57,108 nt of DNA from Planctomycetota bacterium (lineage in GTDB: Bacteria > Planctomycetota > UBA1135 > JADKAF01): contig JAEUHW010000112.1 in NCBI GenBank assembly GCA_016793245.1, positions 1 to 57,108 of the forward strand. Direction: 5' to 3'. The notes below the pieces were generated by a model that made no database searches, was not told where the DNA came from, and saw nothing but the letters and a program-made list of their open reading frames with translations. Below are positions 1 to 8,699 of this stretch, piece after piece (the first letter of the stretch is position 1; every line of letters starts with the position of its first letter). The position numbers and the translations under genes are program-made.

Positions 1-567
1 TCGCTGCGCCGCGGTGGAGCGTTGAAGCTCGTGCTCGCGGCGCTCAGTGCGAGCAGCAATCGGCACGGAATGCGGATCATCCACTACTCGATTCAACGGG
101 ACCATTTGCACCTCCTCGTCGAAGCCGAAGATCGCGAGTGCGTCGCCCGCGGCATGAACGCTCTGCTGAGTCCGCTCGCCCGCGCGTTGAACAAACTCTG
201 GGGCCGCAAGGGCAAGGTGTTCCCCGAGCGCTATCACGACGAGGTGATCTCGATGCCGACGCAGGCTCGTAATGCGCTGCGCTACGTGCTGCAGAACGGC
301 AAGAAGCACGGCGTCGTGCCGCGCTCCTCGATCGACCTCTGCTCGAGCGCGCCCGTGTTCGATGGCTGGAAGGAGCAGCCGTCGATCGCCTCGATCCCCG
401 CGACACCGGTCATGGCCAGCGTCGCGACCGCTTCGACCTGGCTGCTCACCGCCGGCTGGCGCCGCTACGGCCTGCTCGACATCCACGAGCTGCCGCAGCA
501 GAAGAAGCACGCAGGCCGACCGCGAACGAACCTCGCCGAATCAAGCCACCGAGCAACCTCGCGCTGA
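1..567 (+). CDS. REP-associated tyrosine transposase (RAYT copy 1), 5'-partial
   Basis: The frame is open from base 1 and aligns with residue 59 onward of the complete copies, so the true start lies outside the window; the TTG at 22 is not the start. The Y1/HUH transposase signature is present: the His-Leu-His metal-binding pair is encoded at 103-111, and the probable catalytic Tyr lies in the conserved RYVLQNGKKHG segment. RAYTs are single-strand nucleases that nick at REP-type hairpins. The protein is near-identical to copy 6 through the catalytic core and differs mainly in the Arg-rich C-terminal tail. No internal stop is seen, so the copy looks intact where visible. Confidence 0.9.
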   Translation, partial: SLRRGGALKLVLAALSASSNRHGMRIIHYSIQRDHLHLLVEAEDRECVARGMNALLSPLARALNKLWGRKGKVFPERYHDEVISMPTQARNALRYVLQNGKKHGVVPRSSIDLCSSAPVFDGWKEQPSIASIPATPVMASVATASTWLLTAGWRRYGLLDIHELPQQKKHAGRPRTNLAESSHRATSR

Positions 568-656
568 CGCGCTCGGCCTGCCGCCGCGCGGGCGTGGAAC
601 CCCGTGTCCGTCGACGTCGTTCTCGCATCGACGTCCGAACGCACCCATGAGCATGA

Positions 657-691
657 GTCTCGGAGCCCCCGCCTCCCGCGGGCTCCGAGAC
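657..691. repeat. REP-like hairpin, variant GTCTC
   Basis: Perfect 12-bp stem: GTCTCGGAGCCC pairs with GGGCTCCGAGAC around an 11-nt loop. It lies 90 nt after the RAYT copy 1 stop and has the downstream-type loop orientation (CCGCCTCCCGC). It is one of ten copies of this hairpin in the window, all flanking RAYT genes. Confidence 0.85.
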
Positions 692-989
692 GGCGCACGA
701 TGTCTATCGACGAAGCGAAGCCGCGCCCGGAGGCGCAGCAAGCGACGTGAACGACGCGCTGCGCTCCGTGTTTCTCGCTCGCGTCGAACGCGCGTCGATC
801 TCCGAACACCCCCGACGTCTGTGGGGCGCGTCGGGCGCGGCGCTTGCTTCGCCGTAGGGCCGGGCGTAGCGCCTGCGCGGTCTTGCGTTCGAACGCCCCT
901 CGCTCCTCGCTTTCACGCCTCGCGTCGACGCGAAAGCGACACCCGAACCCACAACGAGCTCGAACCCGCGTACGCGAGCACCGCGACGA

Positions 990-1115
990 CCGCACCGTCA
1001 GCGCTCAAAGTAGAAGCGCAGTGAACCGCTGCACATCACGGAGTGCCTCGGCGACGGCCGTCCCTCTCTCTGCCGCGCTGGCGCGCTGAAGCTCGTGCTC
1101 GTCGCGCCGCGCCCG
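990..1115 (+). pseudogene. Decayed RAYT fragment
   Basis: Reading from 990 gives PHRQRSK, a stop, then KRSEPLHIT and, further on, GDGRPSL and GALKLVLVA. This tracks residues 34-71 of the intact copies (PHRQRSKKKRNEPLH, then DGLPSLRRGGALKLVLAAL). The stop at 1011-1013 is a one-base change from the AAG codon of the intact copies. Similarity ends near 1115, before the catalytic His pair, so no function is possible. It is probably the remains of the second member of a tandem RAYT pair. Confidence 0.7.
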
Positions 1116-1194
1116 GCACCGTCCTTCCGTGCGCGCGGCCTCGGACTGCGTCGCGGAGATGCCACCGGAGCCAATCAGCGTGGGTGGATCTCAC

Positions 1195-1368
1195 CTGCCC
1201 AGAGCTTCTTCGATCGCTACCTCGGCCTCGCCGAGCACGCGCTCTCCTCTAGCTCATAGCCGAGGGGAACAACTCCCGCAGCAGCGTGCTCTTGCCGGTC
1301 TGACGCAGACCCCAGAGGACGCAGGTCTCGGCGGCTAGATCGTCCGCAGTCGTGATGCGGTTCATCAT
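1195..1368 (-). pseudogene. Remnant of AAA_14/DUF4143-type ATPase
   Basis: From an ATG at 1368 the minus strand reads a 39-residue ORF ending at 1249 that contains VLWGLRQTGKSTLLRELFP. This resembles the P-loop segment at the start of AAA_14/DUF4143 ATPases, whose usual form is GPRQTGKST followed by LLREL. A few bases downstream, in another frame, the strand reads VLGEAEVAIEEALG, like the C-terminal nuclease-fold strand of the same family. The few hundred residues that should lie between are missing. I read it as an internally deleted, frameshifted relic. The family assignment rests on short motifs only. Confidence 0.45.
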
Positions 1369-1452
1369 GACGATGTGCAGCAGCGCCGCACATTGTCATG
1401 GGGTCGAGGCCGCCCCGATGCGGCTCGGAGAGCCGCCCGCGCCGGCGCGAAC

Positions 1453-2406
1453 TCAGCCCTTCGGATCCACCGCCGCGTACGCCTCGATCAGCGCGCGCTC
1501 GCCTTCCTTGCCGGGCTTGAAGTTGCCATGCTCCATGCCGACGACGCCGGTGTAGCCCTTCGCCTTCAGGTGGCGGAAGACGTTGCCGTAGTGGATCTCG
1601 CCCGTGCCGGGCTCCTTGCGGCCCGGGTTGTCGCCGACCTGGATGTAGGCGATCTCGCTCCACGCGCGGTCGAGGTTCCGGATGAGATGGCCCTCGGTGA
1701 TCTGCTGGTGGTAGAGGTCGTCCAGGATCTTGCAGGCGGGGGAGTTCACCGCGCGGCAGATCGCGAAGGCCTGCGGCACGCGCGCGAGGAACACTCCCGC
1801 GTGGTCGCTCCAGTGGTTCAGCGGCTCCAGCACCATGGTGAGGCCCGCGGGTTCCAGGATCTCGGCGGCGAAGCGAAGGTTGTCGATCACCCACGCGAGC
1901 TGGTACTCGGGCTCGACGCGCGGCGAGAGCGTGCCGGGGACCACGGTGCACCAGCGCGCGCGGCAGCGCTTCGCGATCTCGACCGCGTTCCGCATGTCCT
2001 TCGCGATGCGCTCGCGCGCGGCGGGGTCGGCAGTCGCGAAGCTCGGGTTCGAGAAGTCGGCGTGCGCGACGAAGACGCCCATGGTCATGCCGAGGCGCTC
2101 GAGCTCGTCGCCGATCTTCGCCTGCGTCGCGGCATCGCGACCGGGCATGCCGTTGTCCTCGAGCCCGCGGAAGCCCTCGTCGTGCATGAAGCGGAGCTGA
2201 TCGAGCAAGTCGTCGCCCGCGTGGTGGCGGAACATGCCGAAGTGCGGCGCGTAGCAGAGCGTGAAGCGCTCGGAGCGAGTCGGCGGCACGGGGCTCGGCT
2301 CCTGCGCACGATGAGCAGCGTGAGCACCGTGCGCGCTGCGCGCCGCGCCGAAGCCGAGCGCCGAGGCGCCGAGACCGAGATGTTGCATGAACTCGCGACG
2401 TTCCAT
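1453..2406 (-). CDS. Tat-signal TIM-barrel sugar isomerase (hydroxypyruvate isomerase-like)
   Basis: The 317-residue protein resembles the xylose isomerase-like TIM-barrel family (AP_endonuc_2), closest in layout to hydroxypyruvate isomerase. Likely metal/catalytic residues are Glu194 (MVLEPLNHW), Asp229/230 (KILDDLYHQQ), Gln256 and Glu292 (VGMEHGNF). The N-terminus MERREFMQHLGLGASALGF is a twin-arginine signal with a small hydrophobic core, so the enzyme is probably exported folded, as is common for Planctomycetota members of this family. It lies 16 nt downstream of the M28 peptidase gene, probably in one transcript. The true substrate is not determined; another keto/aldo-sugar isomerase or epimerase is possible. 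Confidence 0.85.
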   Translation of the reverse strand: MERREFMQHLGLGASALGFGAARSAHGAHAAHRAQEPSPVPPTRSERFTLCYAPHFGMFRHHAGDDLLDQLRFMHDEGFRGLEDNGMPGRDAATQAKIGDELERLGMTMGVFVAHADFSNPSFATADPAARERIAKDMRNAVEIAKRCRARWCTVVPGTLSPRVEPEYQLAWVIDNLRFAAEILEPAGLTMVLEPLNHWSDHAGVFLARVPQAFAICRAVNSPACKILDDLYHQQITEGHLIRNLDRAWSEIAYIQVGDNPGRKEPGTGEIHYGNVFRHLKAKGYTGVVGMEHGNFKPGKEGERALIEAYAAVDPKG

Positions 2407-2422
2407 GGGTTCCTCCGGTGTT

Positions 2423-3799
2423 TCAGCGCCCGCCGCCCATGAGCCGCTTCTGCGCCGCTTCGGTGTAGCTCGGACGATCGGGGGCCGCGTCGAAGGCGTC
2501 GATCGCGCGCTCGATGCCGGCGATGGCCGCGGCCATGTGCTCGACGTCGATGCGCGAGGGCTCGTCGCTCGGCTGGTGGTAGTCGTCGTGGAGCGAGCCC
2601 GCGCTGATCGAGTGCGCGACGACGCCCTTCCGCGCGAACGATGCGTTGTCGCTCGCGAAGAAGAGCTGCTCGCCCATCGCGAACTCGATCACGTCGAGCC
2701 CCGTCGCGCGGAACGCCGGCGTCGCGCGCGCGGCGAAGTCGCTCTGCGATACGCCGGTGAACCAGACGTAGAAGCGCTTCCCCGGCTCGGGGCGCCCCAG
2801 CATCTCGAGGTTCAGGTTCACGGCGATCTGCTCCAGCGGGAAGGGCGGGTTCGCGGCGAGCGCCGCCGAGCCCATGAGGCCCTTCTCCTCCGCGCTGAAC
2901 AGCGCGAACGCGAGCGTGCGCTTCGGCTTCGTCTTCCGCGCCGCGAAGCGCTCCGCGAGCAGGATCACCGCGGTGCTGCCCGTCGCGTCGTCGTCGGCGC
3001 CATTGTGGATCGCGTCCTTGCCGCCGCGCTGGGGCAGCGAGATCCCCACGTGATCGATGTGCGCGCTGACGAGCACGATCTCGTCGGGCTTCTCGCTGCC
3101 GCGCACCAGCGCCACCACGTTGGGCAGCTTCAGCGTCACCTCGCTCGGCGCGGGCGTGCTCACGCTGGCGGTGAACTTGCCCTTCGGCAGCGCACCCGCG
3201 CGCACCGCGATCATCGGCATCCCCTTCGGCGCCTCCGGCCGCCGCCGCCCGGCGAGGATCTCGCGATCGCCGGCGAGCGCCTTCCAGAGCGCCGAGTCTC
3301 CGTCGAGCTCGAGCAGCTTCGCCCAGCTCTTCGCTTCCTTGCTCTCGGGCGTGTCGCGCTGCTCGTCGACCCACGAGCGCAGGAACACCGGCTCGTTGTT
3401 GGTCGCCACCGCCTGACCCATCTTGAAGAGCCGCAGATCCTTCTCGCCCGCGAGCTCGACGGTCTGCCCGTCTTCGAGCTTCAGCGTGGCGCGCAGTTCC
3501 GCGTTCGCGATGCGCCACCCCGGCATCTCGTAGCGCAGCACGAAGCCCTGCTCGTTCGCGGGCACCAGTCCCGCCTTCTTCCAGCGCTCGACCGCGTACT
3601 GCACCGCGCGCTCGAGCCCCGGGCTCGGCGTGTCGCGGCCGGCGAGCTCGTCCGAGGCGAGGAAGTCGAGCGTCGTGCGCACGGCTTCCACGGCGGCGGG
3701 GTCGAGCTTCGGCGCGGCCTTCGCCGCGGGATCCTGGGCGAGGGCGGCGGGGGAGGTGAGGGCGAGGAGGAGGGCGAGGTGGAGGCGATGGGAACGCAT
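2423..3799 (-). CDS. Secreted M28-family zinc aminopeptidase
   Basis: The 458-residue protein starts at the ATG at 3799, chosen because it opens a clear signal peptide (MRSHRLHLALLLALTSPAALAQ); the frame stays open upstream without a sensible start. Zinc-ligand motifs of M28 peptidases appear in order: His247 in SAHIDHVG, the Asp cluster near 270 in NGADDDATGS, Glu304/305 in FSAEEKG, Glu332 in LNLEMLG and His408 in SLHDDYHQPSD. A PA-like insert probably precedes the catalytic part. It should release N-terminal amino acids outside the cytoplasm. It is the first gene of a likely two-gene unit with the Tat-exported isomerase. Confidence 0.92.
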   Translation of the reverse strand: MRSHRLHLALLLALTSPAALAQDPAAKAAPKLDPAAVEAVRTTLDFLASDELAGRDTPSPGLERAVQYAVERWKKAGLVPANEQGFVLRYEMPGWRIANAELRATLKLEDGQTVELAGEKDLRLFKMGQAVATNNEPVFLRSWVDEQRDTPESKEAKSWAKLLELDGDSALWKALAGDREILAGRRRPEAPKGMPMIAVRAGALPKGKFTASVSTPAPSEVTLKLPNVVALVRGSEKPDEIVLVSAHIDHVGISLPQRGGKDAIHNGADDDATGSTAVILLAERFAARKTKPKRTLAFALFSAEEKGLMGSAALAANPPFPLEQIAVNLNLEMLGRPEPGKRFYVWFTGVSQSDFAARATPAFRATGLDVIEFAMGEQLFFASDNASFARKGVVAHSISAGSLHDDYHQPSDEPSRIDVEHMAAAIAGIERAIDAFDAAPDRPSYTEAAQKRLMGGGR

Positions 3800-3887
3800 G
3801 GCTACTCCTCTACCTCCTCGCGAGACCGACGGGTAGTCCGGAGCCGAAGTGCGTGCGTCGCCGAGGGCTCTCGGGCCGAGCCGCGCG

Positions 3888-4451
3888 CTAGGCGCGCACG
3901 AAGCGGGGCTCCATCCGCCACAGCGCCCACACATCCCACGGCCCGTGCTCGCAGTCGGGGTAGGTCTCCCTCAACGCCGCCTGCACTTCCATCGCCCGCG
4001 ACCAGGTCGGGAGCAGGCCGACGCGGTTCAGCTCGGCGTTGCGGAACGCCAAGGGGAAGCCCCCGCAGTTCGTCAGCGCGCTCGGCCCACAGTCAGGCTC
4101 GTAGAGGTCATAGCCCTGGAAGCGGAAGCGCGGATCGCGGAACGCCTGCTCGCACTCTGGCGTTGGCGAACGGATCGCCGCCAGGAGGTTCAGCTCGCCC
4201 AGGCTCGAGACGCGGCGCCGCAGGTACTCGAGGTCGAGGCATAAGGCGCCGACGAAGTCCTGGTCCACGTTGTGCTTCCAGTCCTCCGCGTCGAAGGCGG
4301 CGACGTCCAGGACGTGCTCGCACAGCATGCCGTCAAGGGAGACGATCTCCTCGAGCTGCGATAGGCCCGACCAGGCGACGAAGCTAGACCAGCTTTCGCC
4401 GTCGGACGGGCCAAAAGGACGAACGGCGATGAACCACGGAGTGTCGCTCAT
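3888..4451 (-). CDS. Hypothetical protein, 187 aa
   Basis: I do not recognise the family. The protein is acidic and rich in Trp, Cys and Asp, with no signal peptide or membrane segment. It opens MSDTPWFIAVRPFGPSDGES and ends with a Trp-rich stretch (GPWDVWALWRMEPRF). Codon use fits the neighbouring genes and no alternative frame is convincing. It stands alone, 88 nt beyond the start of the M28 peptidase gene on the same strand. Composition and size resemble small immunity or SMI1-like proteins, but no motif supports that. Confidence 0.7.
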   Translation of the reverse strand: MSDTPWFIAVRPFGPSDGESWSSFVAWSGLSQLEEIVSLDGMLCEHVLDVAAFDAEDWKHNVDQDFVGALCLDLEYLRRRVSSLGELNLLAAIRSPTPECEQAFRDPRFRFQGYDLYEPDCGPSALTNCGGFPLAFRNAELNRVGLLPTWSRAMEVQAALRETYPDCEHGPWDVWALWRMEPRFVRA

Positions 4452-4805
4452 CCGAGCAAGCTAACCTGGCTTGCAAGCGCGAGTGAACGAGCGCCGGTGA
4501 TCGAGGTCGATCCCGTCATTCCTCTGCGTCCCATGGCGCGGACCGGATGGGTGGCACGTGGGGGATGGGAGGCGGTGACAAGCCAGGGCCATCGCTGTGG
4601 CCAATGAGACCGTGGGAACGAAGTTCGTGTCCTAACCCAGCGAGGCGCTCGGCGCGCCCCGGCTCGCCTCGGCGGCGCGCTATCGCAGCCGGCGATCTTG
4701 GTTCCGACGGCGCTGCGACTTGATCGCTAGCGAGGGGCCGCCGTAGGCTCGTTGGCCGAGCAGAGTTCCTGCAAGCACGCACCGGATGCCTCGCCGGATC
4801 GGTCT
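4452..4805. other. Gene-free interval before the STAND ATPase
   Basis: No convincing coding sequence, RNA or repeat is seen in these 354 nt. Short open frames on both strands have the composition of GC-rich shadows. The region separates divergent genes and should hold the promoters of both. Confidence 0.4.
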
Positions 4806-7800
4806 ATGCCCCATCGCCCGATGCCACCGACCGAAGACCCGATCCAACCCATCGATCCGCGGCGCGTCGCGGCGGCTTCGATCCGCGGCTTCCTCTACCA
4901 GGGAGTGCGCGCGGTCGAGGCGTGGCTCGATCTCGCCGAAGACGAGCTCTTGATCGTCGAGGGTGATGAGGACTTCGATCGGCTGATGCTCGAAGGTGCG
5001 ACGGCTGTTCCCTCGCGCGTGTCCCACCAGGTGAAGCACTCCCAGGGCGCGCTCGGTCTCCGCGATCTCCCGGTTCGTGAGACGCTCGCGAGCTACCTTG
5101 GGGCATTCGTGGAGCGGCGCAAGCGCGGAGAGGCGACGAAGCTGCGTTTCGTCACGACGGCAAGTCCTCGAACTCACGGCGAGGCGGCCGAAGTGCTCGC
5201 GGTCTGGGGCGTCGAGTCCGAGCGCGCCCGCGTCGCGAGCTTCGTCCGCGATCTCCTGCAGGAAGGTGCGGATCCGGCCGTGTTCGAGAGGATGGACGCC
5301 GCTGACGAACGCTGGCAGCAGTTCGTAGCGAGCGTGGAGTTCTACTTCGAACAGCCCGATCTCGAAAGCGCTTGGAGCGAACTCATGCGCCGTATCTCTC
5401 GAGATCCTCGCACAAAAGATCTACCGTCGGACTATCTGCGTGAACGCTTGTTGGCAGCGCTCTTGATGGCCGGAGCGCAGGACGAGGCTCGCTTGCGCGT
5501 GCGCACTCGCGCCGATCTCCAGAAGCTCGTCGAAGAAGGCGCGCGCTCTCTCGCGCAGTGGGAGCGGAGCCCGGCGGGGCGACGTGTCATCGCCGCGATC
5601 GAGGATGCACGCGAGCTCGAGCGTCTTCTCGTTCCTGAAACCTATCCCTCAGATCGCCCAGCGAAAGAGCGGTCGGCAGGACAGCTCCTCGCGGCTCGCT
5701 ACCAGACGATGCCCTTCATCGAAGAAGGTCGCGCTGAACTGCTACAAGACTTCGATGAATGGGCTCAATCCAAGGACTCGATCGATATCCGGCTGGTGAC
5801 CGGACCCGGAGGCAGCGGCAAGACGCGGCTCTTCATCGAGTGGGCTCGACGATTGCGCATCCAGGGCTGGTTTGCGGGTTTCTTGCGCGACGATCGCCAG
5901 CCCCAGCAGCAGCAACTGGCCACGCAAGCGGCCGAGCGACTCGTGCGCGGGAGCCTTCCCCGTCTGGTCGTGATCGACTACGCGGAGGGGCGCCCCGATC
6001 TCGTCGCAGCTTTGCTCCAAGAAGTGGCGCGCGCCGTGCATTCCGAAGACAGAGCGGCTCCTCCGCGATTGCGCGTGGTACTGCTCGCGAGGAACGCGAC
6101 CGACTGGTGGCTGGCTCTTCTCTCCCAGCGTAGCGAGCTCAAGTCGATTGGCGAGCGCGTGTCCCCTTTTGAGCTTCCGCCCATGGCGAGAACTCTGGAG
6201 CTGCGGAAGCGGCGATTCTGGGAGGCCGTGCTCCACTATCGCGAGCTCCTCGGCATGCAACCCTCCGGTGCGGTTCCACCTCTCGATCATCCTGACTTCG
6301 ATCGGGTCCTCGTGCTGCACATGGCGGCCCTGGCGTTCGTGCACGGAAGAACGGTGCGCAGTCAGTCCGAGGCACTGCGCGCTACGCTGGACCACGAAGA
6401 GCAGCTCTGGCAGCACGCGATCGAGGCTGAGGGCTTCAAGTCGGGAGAGGCTCGCGAGCTTCGAGAGCGAGTCCTGCCGCGTCTGGTCGCGGTAACCACG
6501 CTCGTCGGGGGAGTTCGCGACGAAGTCACGGCCCGGCAGCTCGCGACTCGCGCGTTGGGAGGTCCCGATCCGCGGTTGAGCCGGATCTTGCACGTTGCAC
6601 GGGCGCTTTACGCAGGAAGCGCGGCGTCGAACTCCGATTCGGAGCCCTATCTGCAGCCCTTGGAGCCGGACCTGCTCGGCGAGTATCAAGTGTTGGATTT
6701 GCTTGATCGGCGTTCGCTTTGGGGAGCACCAGCGCAGGAGCGCCATCCGTTCTTCGATCAGGTCTGGCCCGAGGATCGCGACGCCGATCCAGATGAGATC
6801 TCTTCCGCGCTTACGGTGCTGGGGCGGGCTGCCGCTGCTGACTTCGCATACGGAACACGTGTCTCGCAGTCCGTGGATCCTGGAATCAGCAAGAGCTCCG
6901 AACGTTGGGTGCGAGCGCTTCTCGCACCAGCTCCAGAGAGGCGCGCCATTCCAGCGCTCATGGCTGCGCTTCGTGTTGGATCTGGTTCGACGCAGGCTCC
7001 CATTGGTCGCGTACTCACCTCCCTGCTTCCCAAGGGTGGTTGTCGGGAGCTTGCGGAATCGTTGGATTTTCATCTTCCGCGCGAGACGGTGTCGTTGCGC
7101 GAGTTGCGCCTCTGGGTCGCGCAGCAGGTATCTCCTGACGTTGCTTCCAGCGAGAACTCTTCGGAACGGCGTGCCTCCTGGTTGACTCGACATGCCCTCG
7201 ATCTGTCGGCTCTCGGTCGTCGCGAGGAAGCGCTCTCGAGTGCGGAGGAGGCGGTGTCGATTCGCCGCCGTCTAGCGAGCACGCGCCCGGACGCGTTCGA
7301 TCCGTACTTGGCGACTTCGCTGAACAACCTCGGCGCCATGCAGAGCGAGCTGGGTCGTCGCGAGGAGGCGCTGGCGAGTGCCGAGGAGGCGTTGGGGATC
7401 TACCGGCGTCTGGCGATTGCGCGCCCGGACTCGTTCGGGCCGGACTTGGCGATGACGCTGAACAACCTCGGCAACATGCAGCGCGACTTGGGCCGCCGCG
7501 AGCAGGCGCTCGCGAGTGTTGCGGAAGCGTCAGAAATCTACCGGCGTTTGGCGAGCGCGCGCCCCGACCGGTTCGAGCCGGCCCTGGCGGGATCGCTAAA
7601 CAACCTAGGCATCATGCAGAGCGACGTGGGCCGTCGCAATGAGGCGCTCGCCAGCACGACAGAGGCGGTGGCGATCCGTCGGCGTCTGGCGAGCAAGCGC
7701 CCGGACGCGTTCGAGCCGGACCTGGCGAGTTCGTTGACCAACCTCGGAATCGTGCAGAGTGAATTGGGCCGTCGCGAAGAGGCGCTCGCGAGTACGCACG

Positions 7801-8699
7801 AGGGGTTGGGAATCTACCGGCGTCTAGCGAGCGGTCGTCCGGATGCTTTCGAGCCGCACCTCGCGAGTACCCTTAACAACCTCGGCCACATGCAGAGCGC
7901 TTTGGGCCTTCACGAACTGGCGCTCGCGAGCGCTGCGGAGGCGGTTGCGATCCGCCGACGTCTGGCGAGCATTCGCCCGGTTGCTTTCGAGCCGGACCTG
8001 GCGATGTCGCTATGCAGCCTCGGTAACGCGCAGAGCGAGCTGGGCCGTCGCGCGGAGGCGCTCGCGAGTGCGGAGGAGGCATTGGGGATCTACCGGCGTC
8101 TGGCAAGTGCGCGTCCGGACGCGTTCGATCCGTACTTGGCGACTTCGCTGAACAACCTCGGCGCCATGCAGAGCGAGCTGGGTCGTCGCGAGGAGGCGCT
8201 GGCGAGTGCCGAGGAGGCGGTGGGAATCTACCGGCGTCTTGCGGGCGCGAGCCCAGACGCGTTCGAGTCGGACTTGGCGATGTCGCTGAACAACCTCGGC
8301 AACAGGCAGAGGGAGTTGGGCCGCTGCGAGGATGCCCTCGCGAGCGCCGCGGAATCCGTGGCGATTCGCCGACGTCTGGCGAGCGCGCACCCAGACGCGT
8401 TCGAGCCGGACCTGGCGGGTTCGCTGAACAACCTTGGCGTCATCCAGAGGGAGTCGGGCCGACGCGAGGAGGCCCTTGCGAGCCGAACTGAGGGACTTCG
8501 CGTCCTCGCGAGGCATTTCGCGCAGAGCCCCGCGGCTTTACAACCTCGGGCTCGAATCTTGATTCAGGGCTATCTGGAGGACTGCCGGGCCCTCGATCGC
8601 GTGCCTGAGCGAGCTCTGCTGCTTCCGTACTTGGCCATCCTCGACGGACAAAGTGCTTCGGACGACCCTACCCCGCCGTCTTCGCCGCCGGCCGCGTAA
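4806..8699 (+). CDS. STAND-type NTPase with N-terminal Cap4-like nuclease domain and TPR repeats
   Basis: About 1297 residues. Residues 25-115 resemble the Cap4/DUF4297 dsDNA-nuclease fold: GFLYQGVRAVEAWL, an acidic IVEGDEDFD segment and QVKHS, a possible PD-(D/E)xK core. A P-loop GPGGSGKT lies near 333, a Walker B VVIDYAEG near 388 and a sensor-like VVLLARNATDWW after it, as in bacterial STAND ATPases. From residue 804 nine 46-residue kinesin-light-chain-like TPR units follow, then a degenerate tenth. Nuclease-STAND-repeat order is that of Avs-type antiviral sensors, so a defence role is inferred, not shown. The start is uncertain (TTG 4752, ATG 4806 or ATG 4821; no clear Shine-Dalgarno). 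The 3' end overlaps the opposing radical SAM gene by 32 nt. Confidence 0.85.
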   Translation: MPHRPMPPTEDPIQPIDPRRVAAASIRGFLYQGVRAVEAWLDLAEDELLIVEGDEDFDRLMLEGATAVPSRVSHQVKHSQGALGLRDLPVRETLASYLGAFVERRKRGEATKLRFVTTASPRTHGEAAEVLAVWGVESERARVASFVRDLLQEGADPAVFERMDAADERWQQFVASVEFYFEQPDLESAWSELMRRISRDPRTKDLPSDYLRERLLAALLMAGAQDEARLRVRTRADLQKLVEEGARSLAQWERSPAGRRVIAAIEDARELERLLVPETYPSDRPAKERSAGQLLAARYQTMPFIEEGRAELLQDFDEWAQSKDSIDIRLVTGPGGSGKTRLFIEWARRLRIQGWFAGFLRDDRQPQQQQLATQAAERLVRGSLPRLVVIDYAEGRPDLVAALLQEVARAVHSEDRAAPPRLRVVLLARNATDWWLALLSQRSELKSIGERVSPFELPPMARTLELRKRRFWEAVLHYRELLGMQPSGAVPPLDHPDFDRVLVLHMAALAFVHGRTVRSQSEALRATLDHEEQLWQHAIEAEGFKSGEARELRERVLPRLVAVTTLVGGVRDEVTARQLATRALGGPDPRLSRILHVARALYAGSAASNSDSEPYLQPLEPDLLGEYQVLDLLDRRSLWGAPAQERHPFFDQVWPEDRDADPDEISSALTVLGRAAAADFAYGTRVSQSVDPGISKSSERWVRALLAPAPERRAIPALMAALRVGSGSTQAPIGRVLTSLLPKGGCRELAESLDFHLPRETVSLRELRLWVAQQVSPDVASSENSSERRASWLTRHALDLSALGRREEALSSAEEAVSIRRRLASTRPDAFDPYLATSLNNLGAMQSELGRREEALASAEEALGIYRRLAIARPDSFGPDLAMTLNNLGNMQRDLGRREQALASVAEASEIYRRLASARPDRFEPALAGSLNNLGIMQSDVGRRNEALASTTEAVAIRRRLASKRPDAFEPDLASSLTNLGIVQSELGRREEALASTHEGLGIYRRLASGRPDAFEPHLASTLNNLGHMQSALGLHELALASAAEAVAIRRRLASIRPVAFEPDLAMSLCSLGNAQSELGRRAEALASAEEALGIYRRLASARPDAFDPYLATSLNNLGAMQSELGRREEALASAEEAVGIYRRLAGASPDAFESDLAMSLNNLGNRQRELGRCEDALASAAESVAIRRRLASAHPDAFEPDLAGSLNNLGVIQRESGRREEALASRTEGLRVLARHFAQSPAALQPRARILIQGYLEDCRALDRVPERALLLPYLAILDGQSASDDPTPPSSPPAA
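7215..8456 (+). repeat. Nine in-frame 138-bp TPR-coding repeats
   Basis: Each 138-bp unit encodes 46 residues of the pattern GRREEALASAEEALGIYRRL followed by ARPDAF and SLNNLG. Units 1 and 7 share a 105-bp stretch with no difference (7287-7391 and 8115-8219), offset by exactly six units. Other units diverge more, which points to recent gene conversion or duplication inside the array. Confidence 0.9.

Larger units (their letters stand above)
1..1115 (+). mobile_element. RAYT cluster 1 (cut by window edge)
   Basis: This segment holds the 3' part of one RAYT gene, its downstream flank and a decayed second RAYT in the same orientation. The flank has the 35-nt hairpin at 657-691 and, near 830-885, the GC-rich block containing GGGCGCGGCGCTTGCTTCGC that recurs downstream of the other RAYT genes. 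From about 930 the sequence changes to the type found upstream of plus-strand RAYTs and then runs into a RAYT gene fragment at 990. The layout matches the tandem pairs in clusters 3 and 4, with the second member mostly deleted. No intact gene is seen between 568 and 1248. Confidence 0.75.

Noticed and set aside
2387..4387. A 666-residue open frame opposite the M28 peptidase
   Set aside because: No motif, Arg/Gly-rich composition, and it lies antisense to a well supported gene.
4516..4782. 88-residue minus-strand open frame before the STAND ATPase
   Set aside because: Composition is Arg/Pro-rich and low in hydrophobic residues, and there is no start signal or known motif.
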